Origin: Undaria pinnatifida
Taxonomy: Eukaryota; Sar; Phaeophyceae; Laminariales; Alariaceae
Assembly: GCA_012845835.1 (NCBI GenBank)
Contig: JABAKD010000028.1
Location: 4,523,090-4,587,089 of the forward strand
Length of the DNA stretch: 64,000 nt
Direction of reading: 5' to 3'
A program made the position numbers and the translations under genes. Below the pieces are notes generated by a model. The model had not been told where the DNA came from, made no database searches, and saw only the letters and a list, made by a program, of their open reading frames with translations. Shown here piece by piece: positions 53,716-63,855 of this stretch (position 1 is the stretch's first letter; each line of letters begins with the position of its first letter).

Positions 53716-54600
53716 CCCCCCCCCCCCCCTTCCAACGCCCCCTCTTTTCCGACCACCTACACGATCGCCTAGACCTAGCACCATGCGTATAACAAGCTGC
53801 TGCATATCATTGATCTCACAGCCGAAGTGTATTTGAATATTATTTGTGACCTAAACCTCCTAAAAATCCCCCCCCCCCCCCCCCCCCCCCCCCCCTCTTC
53901 CTCTCCCTTACTCAAACGCCCCACCAAATATCGAAATCCGCCACATTAATAAACACTTCACGCACAAGATATCACCTCATTATCTTTCGAGAGCCATCTA
54001 TGCCGCTGTGTTCCCCCCCCCCCCCCCCCCCCCCCCCTCCCTCCCCCCCCCCCCCCTCCCCCCCCCCCCCCCCCCTCCCCCCCCCCCCCCCCCCCCCCGC
54101 TCCAACCCCCCCTCTTTCCCGACCACCTACACGATCGCCTAGACCTAGCACCACGCGTATAACAAACTGCTACATATCATTGATCTCACAGCCGAAGTGT
54201 ATTTGAATATTATTTGTAACCTACACCTCCTAAACCCCCCCCCCCCCCCCCCCCCCCTCTTGCTTTCCCTTACTCAAACGCCCCACCAAATATCGAAATC
54301 CGCCACATTAATAAACACTTCACGCACAGGATATCACCTCATTATCTTTCGAGAGCCATCCATGCCGCTGTGTTTCCCCCCCCCCCCCGCCTCGAACGCC
54401 CCCTTCTTCCCCATCACCCGCACCTTCGCCTAGACCTAGCACCACACATATAACAAACCCCTCACCTAAAGCCGTCCCCCCCCCCCCCCCCCCCCGCCCC
54501 CACCCCTCCCCGCCCCCACCCCCCACCCTTTCCCCCCCCCAACCCATCCCAACCCCACCCCCTCGAACACTCCACCCTCTCTTTACTCACTGATTGTACG
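53716..54600 (-). repeat. Tandem 370-bp units bounded by long poly-C tracts
   Basis: CGACCACCTACACGATCGCC ... GATCTCACAGCCGAAGTGTA ... poly-C ... CGAAATCCGCCACATTAATA ... poly-C is repeated about 2.5 times (53745, 54121, partly 54420). C runs: 53716-53729, 53868-53896, 54013-54037 and further to 54098, 54234-54257, 54374-54388, 54476-54495. Inverse relative of 6990-7330. Confidence 0.8.
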
Positions 54601-54639
54601 AATTACTCCAGGATATACATGATAAACTGATGTATTATT

Positions 54640-55105
54640 TCCAAAAATGTCACATTTGTCCCCTCAAAATAATGTATAGTTTCCAGGCACATATTGAGCG
54701 GCCCCCCCCACCCCCCCCGCCCCCAATAATATACTGGTGCCAAAACCGTCAGATTTATCCCCTCGAAAGAATTTATAGCTTACATGCACAAATTGCCCCT
54801 TTGCCCCCCCCCCCCCCCCGCCCCCCTCCAAACCCGCTCGCTTTTGATCAAAACCAGGCCCCCCTTTCCCTTCACAGCTGATAGATTTTGTCCCCCTCAG
54901 AAACGGGTTTTATAGTTTCCGCGCACAGACTGACTAAAATCATCCTGTTGACCCTGATAGCTACACTGTAGTTGTAAGGGGAGTCGCCGACCTATATCCT
55001 TAATGAGGACACACAACTCGTAATGCGCGCGATCGGAGTATCACACACAGCTTGCAAAGATGAGTTTCGACGAAATCTTCGATCTCACAGCTGGAGTGTA
55101 TTTTA
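54640..55105 (-). repeat. Dispersed repeat V, copy 3 (inverted)
   Basis: Near-perfect inverse of 20523-20990, including the G/C runs and the W module at its outer end (GATCTCACAGCTGGAGTGTA). The pair could form a 34-kb inverted-repeat loop spanning gene B. Confidence 0.8.
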
Positions 55106-55214
55106 ATTTTTATAATATACGTGTACGTGGGGTGTGCGAGCTACGTATGGTGCGAGCTACGTATGGTTGATGGTTCAGCAGCTGTTCGTGCCGTGTGCGG
55201 AAGGGGTGTTGAGA

Positions 55215-55590
55215 TGATTGCTCCAAAGGGATCCGAAATATGAAAGAATGTGAAAGCGCGTCGCTCTATGGATGCTTCATGACGTTGTGCTCATGGTTGA
55301 AATTCGGTCGGAAATTGAAAAGGCTATGGGCTGTGAAGAGCCTGGGGCAAAGTCGGTCCGCATGGTGTGTTGTGCGACAGAAAACGTTATTAAGGGTCGC
55401 GTCAGGAAACGGTGACGGCCGAGCTGAGAAGCCGCGGTACGATATACCGCAAGGAGTCGGGTGTCCTACACCGGTAGGAGGCTGAGTTGACTAATCAGTG
55501 TCGAGGATCGGGGTCAAAAACCTAGGTGCGTTCTGCTGTACCGCACGGTGGCGCGGAATGGTGTCGATATACCGCTTTCTGTTGTTTTTC
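55215..55590 (-). repeat. Inverted copy of 6185-6530 / 52010-52350
   Basis: TGTGAAAGCGCGTCG, GAAATTCGGTCGGAAATTGA, GAAGAGCCTGGGGCAAAGTC and GCGGTACGATATACCGCAAG are the reverse complement of the two duplicate copies. Confidence 0.75.
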
Positions 55591-55599
55591 CTTAATGGT

Positions 55600-56520
55600 A
55601 CTTCTGAACAAGGGCTCCGCATGAACGCCGGCATTCGCCGGCGCCCACGCTTCGGGTAGGGTAGGGCAGTGCTTCGACAAGTGAAGTTGTTGCTGTTCGA
55701 TTGAGCTTTAGCTTTCATTGAACTTTAAAGTAATACCAAGAGTTGATACGAACATGATATTCTGAAGGTCATAATTTAAGAGAAGAAAAACGTCATATAT
55801 ATCCAACGAAGATGGCAAGGATGCTGTTGTTGTTAAATGCGCCGTCCATCCAGTAAAAGTTGGTGAAAATATCAAACAAAAATACCGAAAAGAGTTTTGA
55901 TAACCTTCGCCTCTAGGCGAAACGAAAGAGGACTTGGCATTGAAGAAAGAAGAAGAAACTGCGCTGCTGTCCCAGTGGCAATGGAGGCTCGAAGTCGACA
56001 GGATGCAGAGTCGGTTTGCATCAAGCGTCGACATGGGGCCATGTCAGCCGGCGAGAAGAAGAGCTTTGTTTATTATTGCCTGAAGGCTGTCACATTGCTC
56101 TGCGTGGTCACGGGTGAGGAGGAAAACGAAGGAAGAGGAGAGCGATCTCTCGTTGCGGCGGCGTTGTCTAAGATAGATGCGGGGGTGGCTTTGCTCGTAC
56201 GGGAGGTTGGCGTAGCGCTCCTTCTCTGTTTTTAGGCGGGATGTATATGTGTATCTGCCCTCTTTGCTTCGCGCTTGCTTTCACGTTTTCGAAATCGGAC
56301 GCACCCCCTCAATAAATAATATCCGGAGTGTCTCTACCATGCCGACTGACTGCTGACAGTGTCGTTTGTATTTTCTACTTAAGAGACTACTATTATTTAC
56401 TGGTAGCAGTATTTTTTCGTTTCGGACTATGCGCATAGCGCAAGGTCGATGTTTAGTTTTTTTTCGTTTCTGACTGAAAATCCAACTTCAGAAAAAAGTA
56501 GGCCCACTCTAGTATCTTAG
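55600..56520 (+). other. Unassigned stretch with a possible coding fragment (55897-56235)
   Basis: The plus strand has a 112-codon frame, and an alternative frame reading KEDLALKKEEETALLSQWQW that looks coiled-coil-like. Neither belongs to a family I recognise and no splice partners are clear. Confidence 0.2.
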
Positions 56521-56540
56521 TTCAGGGTGTACTACTACTG

Positions 56541-56955
56541 CGGGGCGAAAGGCTGCTCAGAAGGCCGGCAGGTGGTTTCGACGAGTAGAAGAGGGAGCCG
56601 AGTTGTTCATGCGGAATTGGCATGAAACGGAGAGACGCAAAGCTGCAGAGCGACGCGCAAAGGCTGCGGCAACGCCATCCACCGTCGGCATCTCTAAGCG
56701 GCCGGGGGGGAAGGGAGGGGGGATGGGGGGACGGGGGAGGGGGGGCGTCATGCCCAAGAGACTGAAGTCTGGATTTGGCCATCATCGTCTTGAATTTGTG
56801 GGCCTTCCAATGGCCGTCACAAGGTAGCGTAAGACCACCCTGACTTCTTCGCCATGTTGCGCTCTCTTCCAAGTGCCATTGATGATGCACTTGATACTCT
56901 CTATGAGCCCAATGCCGTCTTTAGACAGTTCCTAGGGTCTGTTGATATGACATTT
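56541..56955 (+). pseudogene. Possible decayed coding fragment
   Basis: A plus-strand frame reads RRVEEGAELFMRNWHETERR, then KAAERRAKAAATPSTVGISK, then a G-rich low-complexity stretch and GFGHHRLEFVGLPMAVT. In another frame follows LPSAIDDALDTLYEPNAVFR. Composition looks protein-like, but the pieces are out of frame and the family is unknown. Confidence 0.2.
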
Positions 56956-57120
56956 TTTTTCCTTTTTTCCTTTCCTTGCTTCCTCTTCTTGTCTCCTCGT
57001 CTTTTTTTGCTTTTCTTGTCTTTCTTTTCTTTCCTGTCCTTTTTCGTTTCTTTTTTTTGCTTTCTTCTCTTTTCTTTCCTTTCCTTAATCTTCTTTTCTT
57101 TTTTTTTCCTTTTTTTCCAA
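56956..57120 (+). repeat. C/T-rich low-complexity tract
   Basis: About 165 bp almost entirely of T and C (TTTCCTTTCCTTGCTTCCTC and similar), a polypurine-polypyrimidine tract without coding value. Confidence 0.85.
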
Positions 57121-57409
57121 TTGACTTGCGTCTGTCGTGCGTATGCGTAGTGATGTATACTACGTGTAATATGTACATCGTACTCTTTCTTCGGTGACAA
57201 GAGGTATAATAGTCGGTTTTTTCAGGCGCGAGTAATGAGACGTACGTATGCACCGGTACGGACCTGGCACATCGTAGACTGAATCCCGATTTTACTTTAT
57301 TTTATATGTTTCTGGTGGAGGCATGAATTGCGTCAGCTGTGATATAGGTCTATGCGTGTACCAGGGTTGTTTGTATTTTTTCCCTGGGGTATTCCTCGGC
57401 TCCAGAGTT

Positions 57410-57475
57410 ACTGGAGCCTGTCCTGTGACCACGGACTTGATCATGCGAGTTAATGTGAGAACAACAACAACTACT
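57410..57475 (+). repeat. Repeat U 3' end
   Basis: ACTGGAGCCTGTCCTGTGAC ... CATGCGAGTTAATGTGAGAA, then (CAACAA). Only the tail of the element, as expected for 5' truncation. Confidence 0.7.
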
Positions 57476-57604
57476 CCTGCACAAAAAAAAAGTGATAAAT
57501 ATGTCAATATTTATTGCGTAAAGAATGAACAAAAAAATACAAATAAAAAAATCCCGGAAATGGATAGAGGTGATGCTGTGTGGTAGTAATAACATACCTT
57601 TGCA

Positions 57605-57800
57605 ACATTTTTTTTCCTTCGTCCCATGTACTATCCTCGCACTACTTTCGCGCTCCTTCCCAGTAGTAACTCAGATCCGGGGTCACATAGCGGGTCCCCC
57701 TCTCCCCTCCCCACCACGGCACGTGCCTTCATTTTTATCGTAAGAAGAAGTCAGCATTTTCTTCCCTCGTCGACTCGCGTCGAATTGTACCTACCCACGC
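57605..57800 (+). repeat. Third copy of the 4140-4340 / 49495-49700 repeat
   Basis: CTCAGATCCGGGGTCACATA, GTGCCTTCATTTTTATCG and CCCTCGTCGACTCGCGTCGA. Confidence 0.65.
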
Positions 57801-57867
57801 TGCTAGGCGCTCTCAGCCGTTGGTCCCTTGTTTTATTGCATTTTTGCAAATAAAGTCAAAGCTCATC

Positions 57868-57945
57868 ATGGTGGGAATCGAACTCAAGGACAAACAAACG
57901 TTAGTAGTATTCAAGGGTAACCACTAGACCACCGGGGCGACCGGC
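57868..57945 (-). repeat. tRNA-like sequence (related to 7561-7632)
   Basis: The minus strand reads GGTCGCCCCGGTGGTCTAGT, then GGTTACCC (box A-like) and, about 35 nt later, GAGTTCGATTCCC (box B-like). Good internal promoter boxes but no proper stem pairing. Likely a tRNA-derived SINE head or tRNA pseudogene. Confidence 0.5.
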
Positions 57946-58084
57946 TGACCATTGAATAAAACAAATCAGGATGTTTGCATATAATAATGTAGATTACATT
58001 CCCCTGAAATTGTTATTGCGATGGTTGACGCCGCGTTATCCAGAGAGGTGTTGCCTGGGTACACAGTGTGCAGTGGTGTCAGTC

Positions 58085-58158
58085 AACTATTTGCTGATGA
58101 TGGCGCCTGTTCTGTGACCACGGACTTGATTATGCGAGTTAATGTGAGAACAATACAT
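58085..58158 (+). repeat. Repeat U 3' end, further copy
   Basis: GCCTGTTCTGTGACCACGGA ... TTATGCGAGTTAATGTGAGA, then ACAATAC. Confidence 0.65.
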
Positions 58159-58224
58159 GTTTCGTCAAGTGCTTTTTGGTGTTAAGTGGAGAAGTGTTTT
58201 GTCGTACTTGACTGGTGGCTCGCT

Positions 58225-58520
58225 GCGCGAGAAGGCACTTGACGATCGTCGGGAGTGGCGGAATGTTTTATCACAATTGACTGCGCGAGAAGTCACTTGG
58301 CGATCGTCTGGAGTGGCGGAATGTTTTGTCACACTGGTCCAATGGACTGCGCGAGAAGGCACTTGGCGATCGTCGGGAGTGGCTGAATGATTTTTCACAC
58401 TGGATTGCGCGAGAAGGCACTTGGCGATCGTCGGGAGTGGCTGAATGTTTTGTCACACTTGACTGCGCGAGAAGGCACTTGGCGATCGTCGGGAGTGGCG
58501 GAATGTTTAGCCGGCGACTT
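58225..58520 (+). repeat. Tandem array, five 58-bp units
   Basis: Units start at 58225, 58283, 58349, 58407 and 58465, with GCGCGAGAAGGCACTTGGCG, ATCGTCGGGAGTGGC and GAATGTTTTGTCACAC. Spacing 58, 66, 58, 58. Units are nearly identical and contain the palindrome CGATCG. No coding signal. Confidence 0.9.
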
Positions 58521-58739
58521 TCGCTTTGAGGCGGAGAATGTCACCGATAGGATGCTCGTACTTAGTCCCCCGTAAAGGGAACAGCAGAATTTGGCGAGGA
58601 AGGCCGCATGGTGTAATGACAATGTGCGCATGGGTTACGTTGTACGCAGGTGTAGGATGTAACGTGCTGAAATACACGAACACTTGTTACAGGACGCACA
58701 GCCGTAGCTGGAGACGCATAGTCTAGACTACATACGTGG

Positions 58740-59395
58740 GAGATGATGCATACACAGGTGATGGAAGGGATTTGTACCGCAGGAACGCTGGAGAAGGGTG
58801 AGGTAGTATGGCAGGTTCGAACACGTACGCGTATCCTACACACGCAAACACACAGGAGTACTGCTGCGCTACACATGTCATGTATGTGCTACACACAGAC
58901 AGCGATAGCTGTGTGCACACCGCTGTACACACCCGCATACACGGGTGATGGAAGGGATTAGTACCACCGCAGGAACGCTGGAGGAAGGTGAGGTAGTATG
59001 GCAGGTTCGAACACGTACGCGCATCCTACATACGCGAACACACAGGAGTACTGCTGCGCTACACCTGTAGAGTATGTGCTACACACAGCGAGAGCTGTGT
59101 GCACACCGCTGTACATACACTGCTGTGACCATGCTGAGTGCGCAGCGTATAAGCAGTGCCGTGTACACACCTGCATTCACATGCGATGGAAGGGATTTGT
59201 ACCGCAGAAGCGCTGGAGGAAGGTGAGGTAGTATGGCAGGTTCGAAGACGTACGCATTCACATGTGATGGAAGGGATTTGTACCGCAGGAGCGCTGGAGG
59301 AAGGTGAGGTAGTATGGCAGGTTCAAACACGTACGGGTATCCTACACACGCAAACACACAGGAGTACTGCTGCGCTACCCATGTATGTACCACAC
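58740..59395 (+). repeat. Higher-order tandem repeat around TGATGGAAGGGATTTGTACC
   Basis: The word occurs at about 58758, 58945, 59184 and 59265, followed by GCAGGAACGCTGGAG and TGAGGTAGTATGGCAGGTTC. Between them lies a CA-rich part (ACACACGCAAACACACAGGA, TGCTACACACAG). Unit lengths differ (about 186, 238, 82 bp). Confidence 0.75.
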
Positions 59396-59689
59396 AGAGA
59401 GAGCCCTGTTAATGTGTATCGGAAGAGTTGGTGTCCCCAGTCGTCAAGATACCGCTCTGCTGTAGGGACGTTCCGCTGCACGGTGTATGCAAAGATTCTG
59501 CCGCAGCACGAGGAGGTGGTACGCCGTAAGGTTCAAAGAGGGCGAAGAACACGCAGCCGCAGGGAAGGAGGAGCCTAGAACGAGGGAAGAGGCTCATAGG
59601 AGACACCCACAGCACGCGGCGGAGATGAGCTGCGACAGGAACCAGCGAGAGAAAGTATGCAGCAGCCGAACTGAAGGACGCAGTCGCCG

Positions 59690-60072
59690 CCGTACGCAGA
59701 CACGGCAGATAACACAGGGCAGGATCGAACAGCAGAGGCGCAAGTTCCAGCGCAACGCCGAGGAGCGCAGTGTATCCGACGAGGGATATAAATACAGGGT
59801 GTGCGGTGTGCGCTGCGAGGGTGTTTGTGCCAGGGTGTAGTTCGTAGCGCCGTTTGATTTGAAGCGCGGCCGTTTGATTGCACGCAGACACGGCAGACCG
59901 CAAGGGCAGGATCGAACAGCAGAGGCGCAAACGTTCCAGCGTAACGCCGAAGAGCGCGGTGTACCCGAGAATGGATAGAATAAGAGGGTGTGCGGTGTGC
60001 GCTGCTCGTTGTTTGCGTGCCAGGGTGTAGTTCGTAGCGCCGTTTGATTTGAAGCGCAGCCGTTTGAATTTT
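59690..60072. repeat. Tandem duplication, period about 187 bp
   Basis: GCAGACACGGCAGATAACAC ... GTAGCGCCGTTTGATTTGAA (59695-59865) is repeated at 59882-60055. Long minus-strand frames across it read the same peptide twice (ASNQTALRTTPWHK) and are probably chance. Confidence 0.7.
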
Positions 60073-60074
60073 AA

Positions 60075-60900
60075 GGGTTTGTAAGGACGAGGAGGGTTTT
60101 TTGGGAAGGATTGTTTTTGTCCGCAGCCCAGGGCACAACGAAGTGAAATGTTTTTGCTGTGTGTTGCACGGGTGCACGAAGATCCTAATCCAGCACACTT
60201 ATGTACCCCCCCCCCCCCCCCCGGAGGGGCGATTTTTTTTATTTTTTTTATTTTTTCCATTTTTTTTAAGCGACATCCCGATTGACCTGTACTCTTGCTG
60301 TACTCGTAGTAGTTGATCTCGTTTTCTGTCCTAGTTTCAGACGTCTGCATGCTTCGCAGAATTGGTTAACAAGTACTCCATCAAGGCTCCCCGCTATATT
60401 CAGGCAACACAATTTGAACGAAGAGTCAACATCACAACATGGTGCATTGCGCGTGACGCACTAGGGATGCACCACGAAGTGAGGGTTCACACCAAAGGAA
60501 ACAAAACAGTCAATCAGTAGATAGATGCTTGGCATGATGAACGAAGTATTGTTGCACGCTGAGACTTGTGTAAGAAGAGGTAAAGCTTGAGTGAAGGAGC
60601 TCGCCTGAAGCAGACACATCGAAGTTGTTGCCGTCGACACGATTTATGGTGCTTGTCGATAAGGACAACCCCCCATCTATCATCCCCGCGGCAGCGGATG
60701 CACTGCAAAACACGGCAGCACGTTTCTTGCCGTACCTCGGCCGTACCAACAACATTTTGGAGCCCCTGGGTGAAAGAGTATAACAGCAACGAACAAATAA
60801 TGTTTGCCTTCTAACGCATACCCCCTTCATCACGGGCGATATCTTGTTGACACCCAGTCAATGCGACACCCTACAAGTGTACCGCTGCATGACTCTCATG
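60075..60900. other. Unassigned stretch downstream of gene C
   Basis: Holds a C run (60206-60221) followed by a T-rich tract, and short frames without motifs. The 3' UTR of gene C should lie here if its last exon is right. Confidence 0.25.
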
Positions 60901-60903
60901 GGA

Positions 60904-63844
60904 TCAAATGAGAGCGAAGTGACTCTTCTTGATACGCGTGCGCCCCCTCGAGCTTACGCTCGGCTGCAGTGTACCCTCCTCCTCCTCGTCGTCCTCCTCC
61001 TTCTCCTCCTCGTCCTCCTCCTTCTCCTCCTCGTCCTCCTCCTTCTCCTCCTCGTCCTCCTCCTTCTCCTCCTCGTCCTCGTGCCTAAGGTCGTACTTGT
61101 GACGGGCTAGTTCGTTGTCGTTCATACGGATGGCATCCAGCACAGCCAACCACACGCGGCGCATGAAAGAACACGTACGCGAAGATGCTGATGAAACCAC
61201 CAATTGTACAGCAACAATCCTTCTAAAAACGTACTCTTCGTCCACGTTGAACAAGCTGCTGTAAGTCTCTTCCGACTTGCCGTCGTACCACCGAAAGAGC
61301 TCTGGATAGCTGTCGCGATTTAGCGGAAGCCCCTCCCCCGAAATCGTGACACCTTTCTGCGAAAGATCTCTCGTTCGACTTCGTTTGTCGTTGTGCTTCA
61401 TGTCAAAGCTCTGCACCACGCCGCAGATGCTAGTGTTCGAGTCGATGAGCTTCAAAGGGGCCAATTGCGTGGACTTCACAGCAGAAGTGAAGTCGAAGAG
61501 CATCGGCCGCCAAACCCCATCCCCGTCCGAAGCCAACAGCACGATCGGTCCAATGGTGCCCGCGAACCGGTCCTCCCACACCCCCAGTATCTGGTGTTGA
61601 CGAAGGAGGTATAAAAACATAGCGACTGGTCGTCAATGATGCAAAGGTACGGCCCACAGGTGCAGCGAGGTTTCAAAAAGTTCAACATCAACCTTAGATT
61701 GCCTAGGAGTAAGAGCTAGCAAATTTGTTTTACACACTCGGCCGTTGTTCATGTTATTTGTTGAAGATGCACTTCCGTTGTTGGAGTTGGAATGCCGTTG
61801 AAAGGGAAACGGGGCCTAGACCCGCACCAGAACGGTGCAACACAAATCTTGCTTACCGTCTTCAGAACCCGCATCTGCTGTTGAGGATTAGGTGCCTTAC
61901 AGCTGGCAAAGGCCGCCACTGGTACGGCGTGGTGCGGACGACGCCCAAGAGCCATAGCGGCGATGACAGTGTGCTCGCTGCCGATGTGCGAATGTCCCTC
62001 GCCGAGGTTCTTCAACAAGTTTTCGAGGTTGGAGAGGCCGCCGAACTTCGTGTTCTCGATGGAAGTATGCTGTACGCACAAACCCAAAGTCTGGGGGGCA
62101 GCAGAAACGAAAAGAACACAGACCGCACATTGGATGGGTTGCTTCTCCTGAAGGAATAACTTGATCGGAAACCCTTGCAATCCTTACTCGCGGCGTAAGC
62201 CTTGATCACCAGAAACACAACATGTTCAACGTAGCCAGCACTACCGAAAGAGCATGCGACGACAGCACACAAAACTTCCAACCACCTACCTCGTCCGTCG
62301 GACCATTATAGCGTTCACGTTGGTCTGTCGCAATCTCGTCGATCTGAAGAATGATCACTCTCTTCTCGCCCTCGTACAGCCCCGCAAAGCGCTGTAGGTT
62401 CGCAGTGATGGCTGCGATCAGGCACTGTCGCTCGAGCGATGCACAGACCACGAACTTCATCTAAAACAGTCGGAACGACATCGTTGCCGGAAGGACCAGA
62501 GAACTTGCGTTAGGTGTAGTACCAATAGCAACAAACACTTGAGGAACAGGTGAGAAACAACTGAGAGACGCCATGACTTCTGATGCGACCAAACGATGAG
62601 TTCTACTTTGCGCCAGAGCGATCTAGCTAGTTCCACTCACCGAACGTGCGGCGATCTTCGCGTACACCGCCGTTGCTCCCGGAAAACCTGCTGCTTGGTG
62701 TAAAGCGTGCAGCATGGCTTGTCCTCCGAGCCGCATCGCGAGAATCGCCAGGTCAAACTCGTCCTCACTGTAGCCCTTCGCCTTGTAGGTACCACCCACT
62801 GCCTTCTCTAGTCTGTGCAGAATGGCGTTCATCGACAACCCGTCTCTCCGGGCCTGGCCCATCAGTCTTCTCACGCCACCCACATCGTGGTCCGCTAAGT
62901 AAATAAAAATGCTCTTGGCGAGTGCTACCCGACGATGAGAGGTGGCGCATTTCCTGAACTGGTTCAGGGTACAAAGCTTCTGCACTTCAAATCTCCCCTT
63001 CCACCTTTCGGAGCGGTTTCTTTTCTGGTACGGAGTCAAGAAGTCGATAGACAGCCTGTTCAGCCTGTCGTCTTCTGCTTCCAGCGCCGATCTCTGAACC
63101 AAAGCTGAATACAGACGGCACAGCGGTAGAGCAAACAAGCAGCAGCTAGCGTGTGAGCGAACACGTGTGATGGAGCGACGTTAAATACGCCCAGCATGAA
63201 CCACGTCGCGTGCCGACTCGAATTCAATGGTCATCACTACCCTAGTTTGAAGACTCGAACTGACTCTCACCTCTGTAAGCCTTGCCGTACTTGATTTCCG
63301 TACACGGGCGGCATGTTTGTCCCGGCTGTTCCACCGTCACGGTACAACCTGGACTGAAGATGCCGCGGGACGTGGTCGCCAACGCGTGGAGGGCTTTGCG
63401 ATTTTTGCGCACCCGCACTTCCCAAGCCACTGCCGTTGCCTGGCTGCCGATGCCATGCACAGTCAGAGGGTAGTGTTGAAGAACAGGCTCCCGGACTTCC
63501 GAAGCTGTCCCTACACAGTAGTGGGGAGTTTCAACACTTGGTGTGTTGTTGGAGTCTCGCCTATCTTCAGCGCCAGAATGCATGTCGTCATCCTCGCCCC
63601 ACTCGCCCGAAATCCCCTCAAGCCCGCCCGACTCTTCATCCATACGCTCCCCAGCATCACTACCAACCTCGTAACCATCTGCACCGCCCGCCTGAAGCAC
63701 CTCAACTTCATCGTCTTGGTCTACATGGCTACTGCTGTCCGCATCCCTCGTTGAACTCGCAACTGCCACGGGCGTGGAAAAGGAAACGAGCGAGCGCTGT
63801 TTCGCGGCATCCACGGCGTCCCTGCCAACGTAAACAACGGACAT
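60904..63844 (-). CDS. Gene C: putative transposase-derived protein of a fungal/algal multicopy family, 5 exons
   Basis: Joined exons: 63844-63271, 63104-62641, 62460-62290, 62090-61857, 61590-60904. All introns are GT-AG with matching phases, giving 709 aa. The N-terminal 190 residues are acidic and then Cys-containing (SPGCTVTVEQPGQTCRPC, a possible zinc-binding site). The middle has an alpha-helical block (YLADHDVGGVRRLMGQAR, LGGQAMLHALHQAAGFPG). It continues with ILQIDEIATDQRERY (D near 387), TLGLCVQHTS, GSEHTVIAAMALGRR, FASCKAP, LLASDGD (near 503) and SFDMKHNDKRSRTR (D near 544). This order of motifs matches, from memory, uncharacterised multicopy proteins of basidiomycetes and algae. 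The three acidic motifs could be an RNase-H-like catalytic set (inference). The C-terminus is odd: it ends in (DEEEKEE)n coded by a 21-bp repeat, shorter than family members I recall, so the gene may be truncated or miss 3' exons. Confidence 0.65.
60979..61085 (-). repeat. 21-bp coding minisatellite in gene C last exon
   Basis: CTCCTCCTTCTCCTCCTCGT repeats about five times and codes (DEEEKEE)n on the minus strand. It keeps frame because 21 is a multiple of 3. Confidence 0.85.
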
Positions 63845-63855
63845 TCCTTGGTAGC

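Noticed and set aside
58225..58520. CRISPR-like array
   Set aside because: Units are contiguous 58-mers without unique spacers, in a eukaryotic context, with no cas genes.
59409..60350. 313-aa minus-strand frame
   Set aside because: Reads through a 187-bp tandem duplication, giving the same peptide twice; no family signal, and a competing open frame exists on the other strand.
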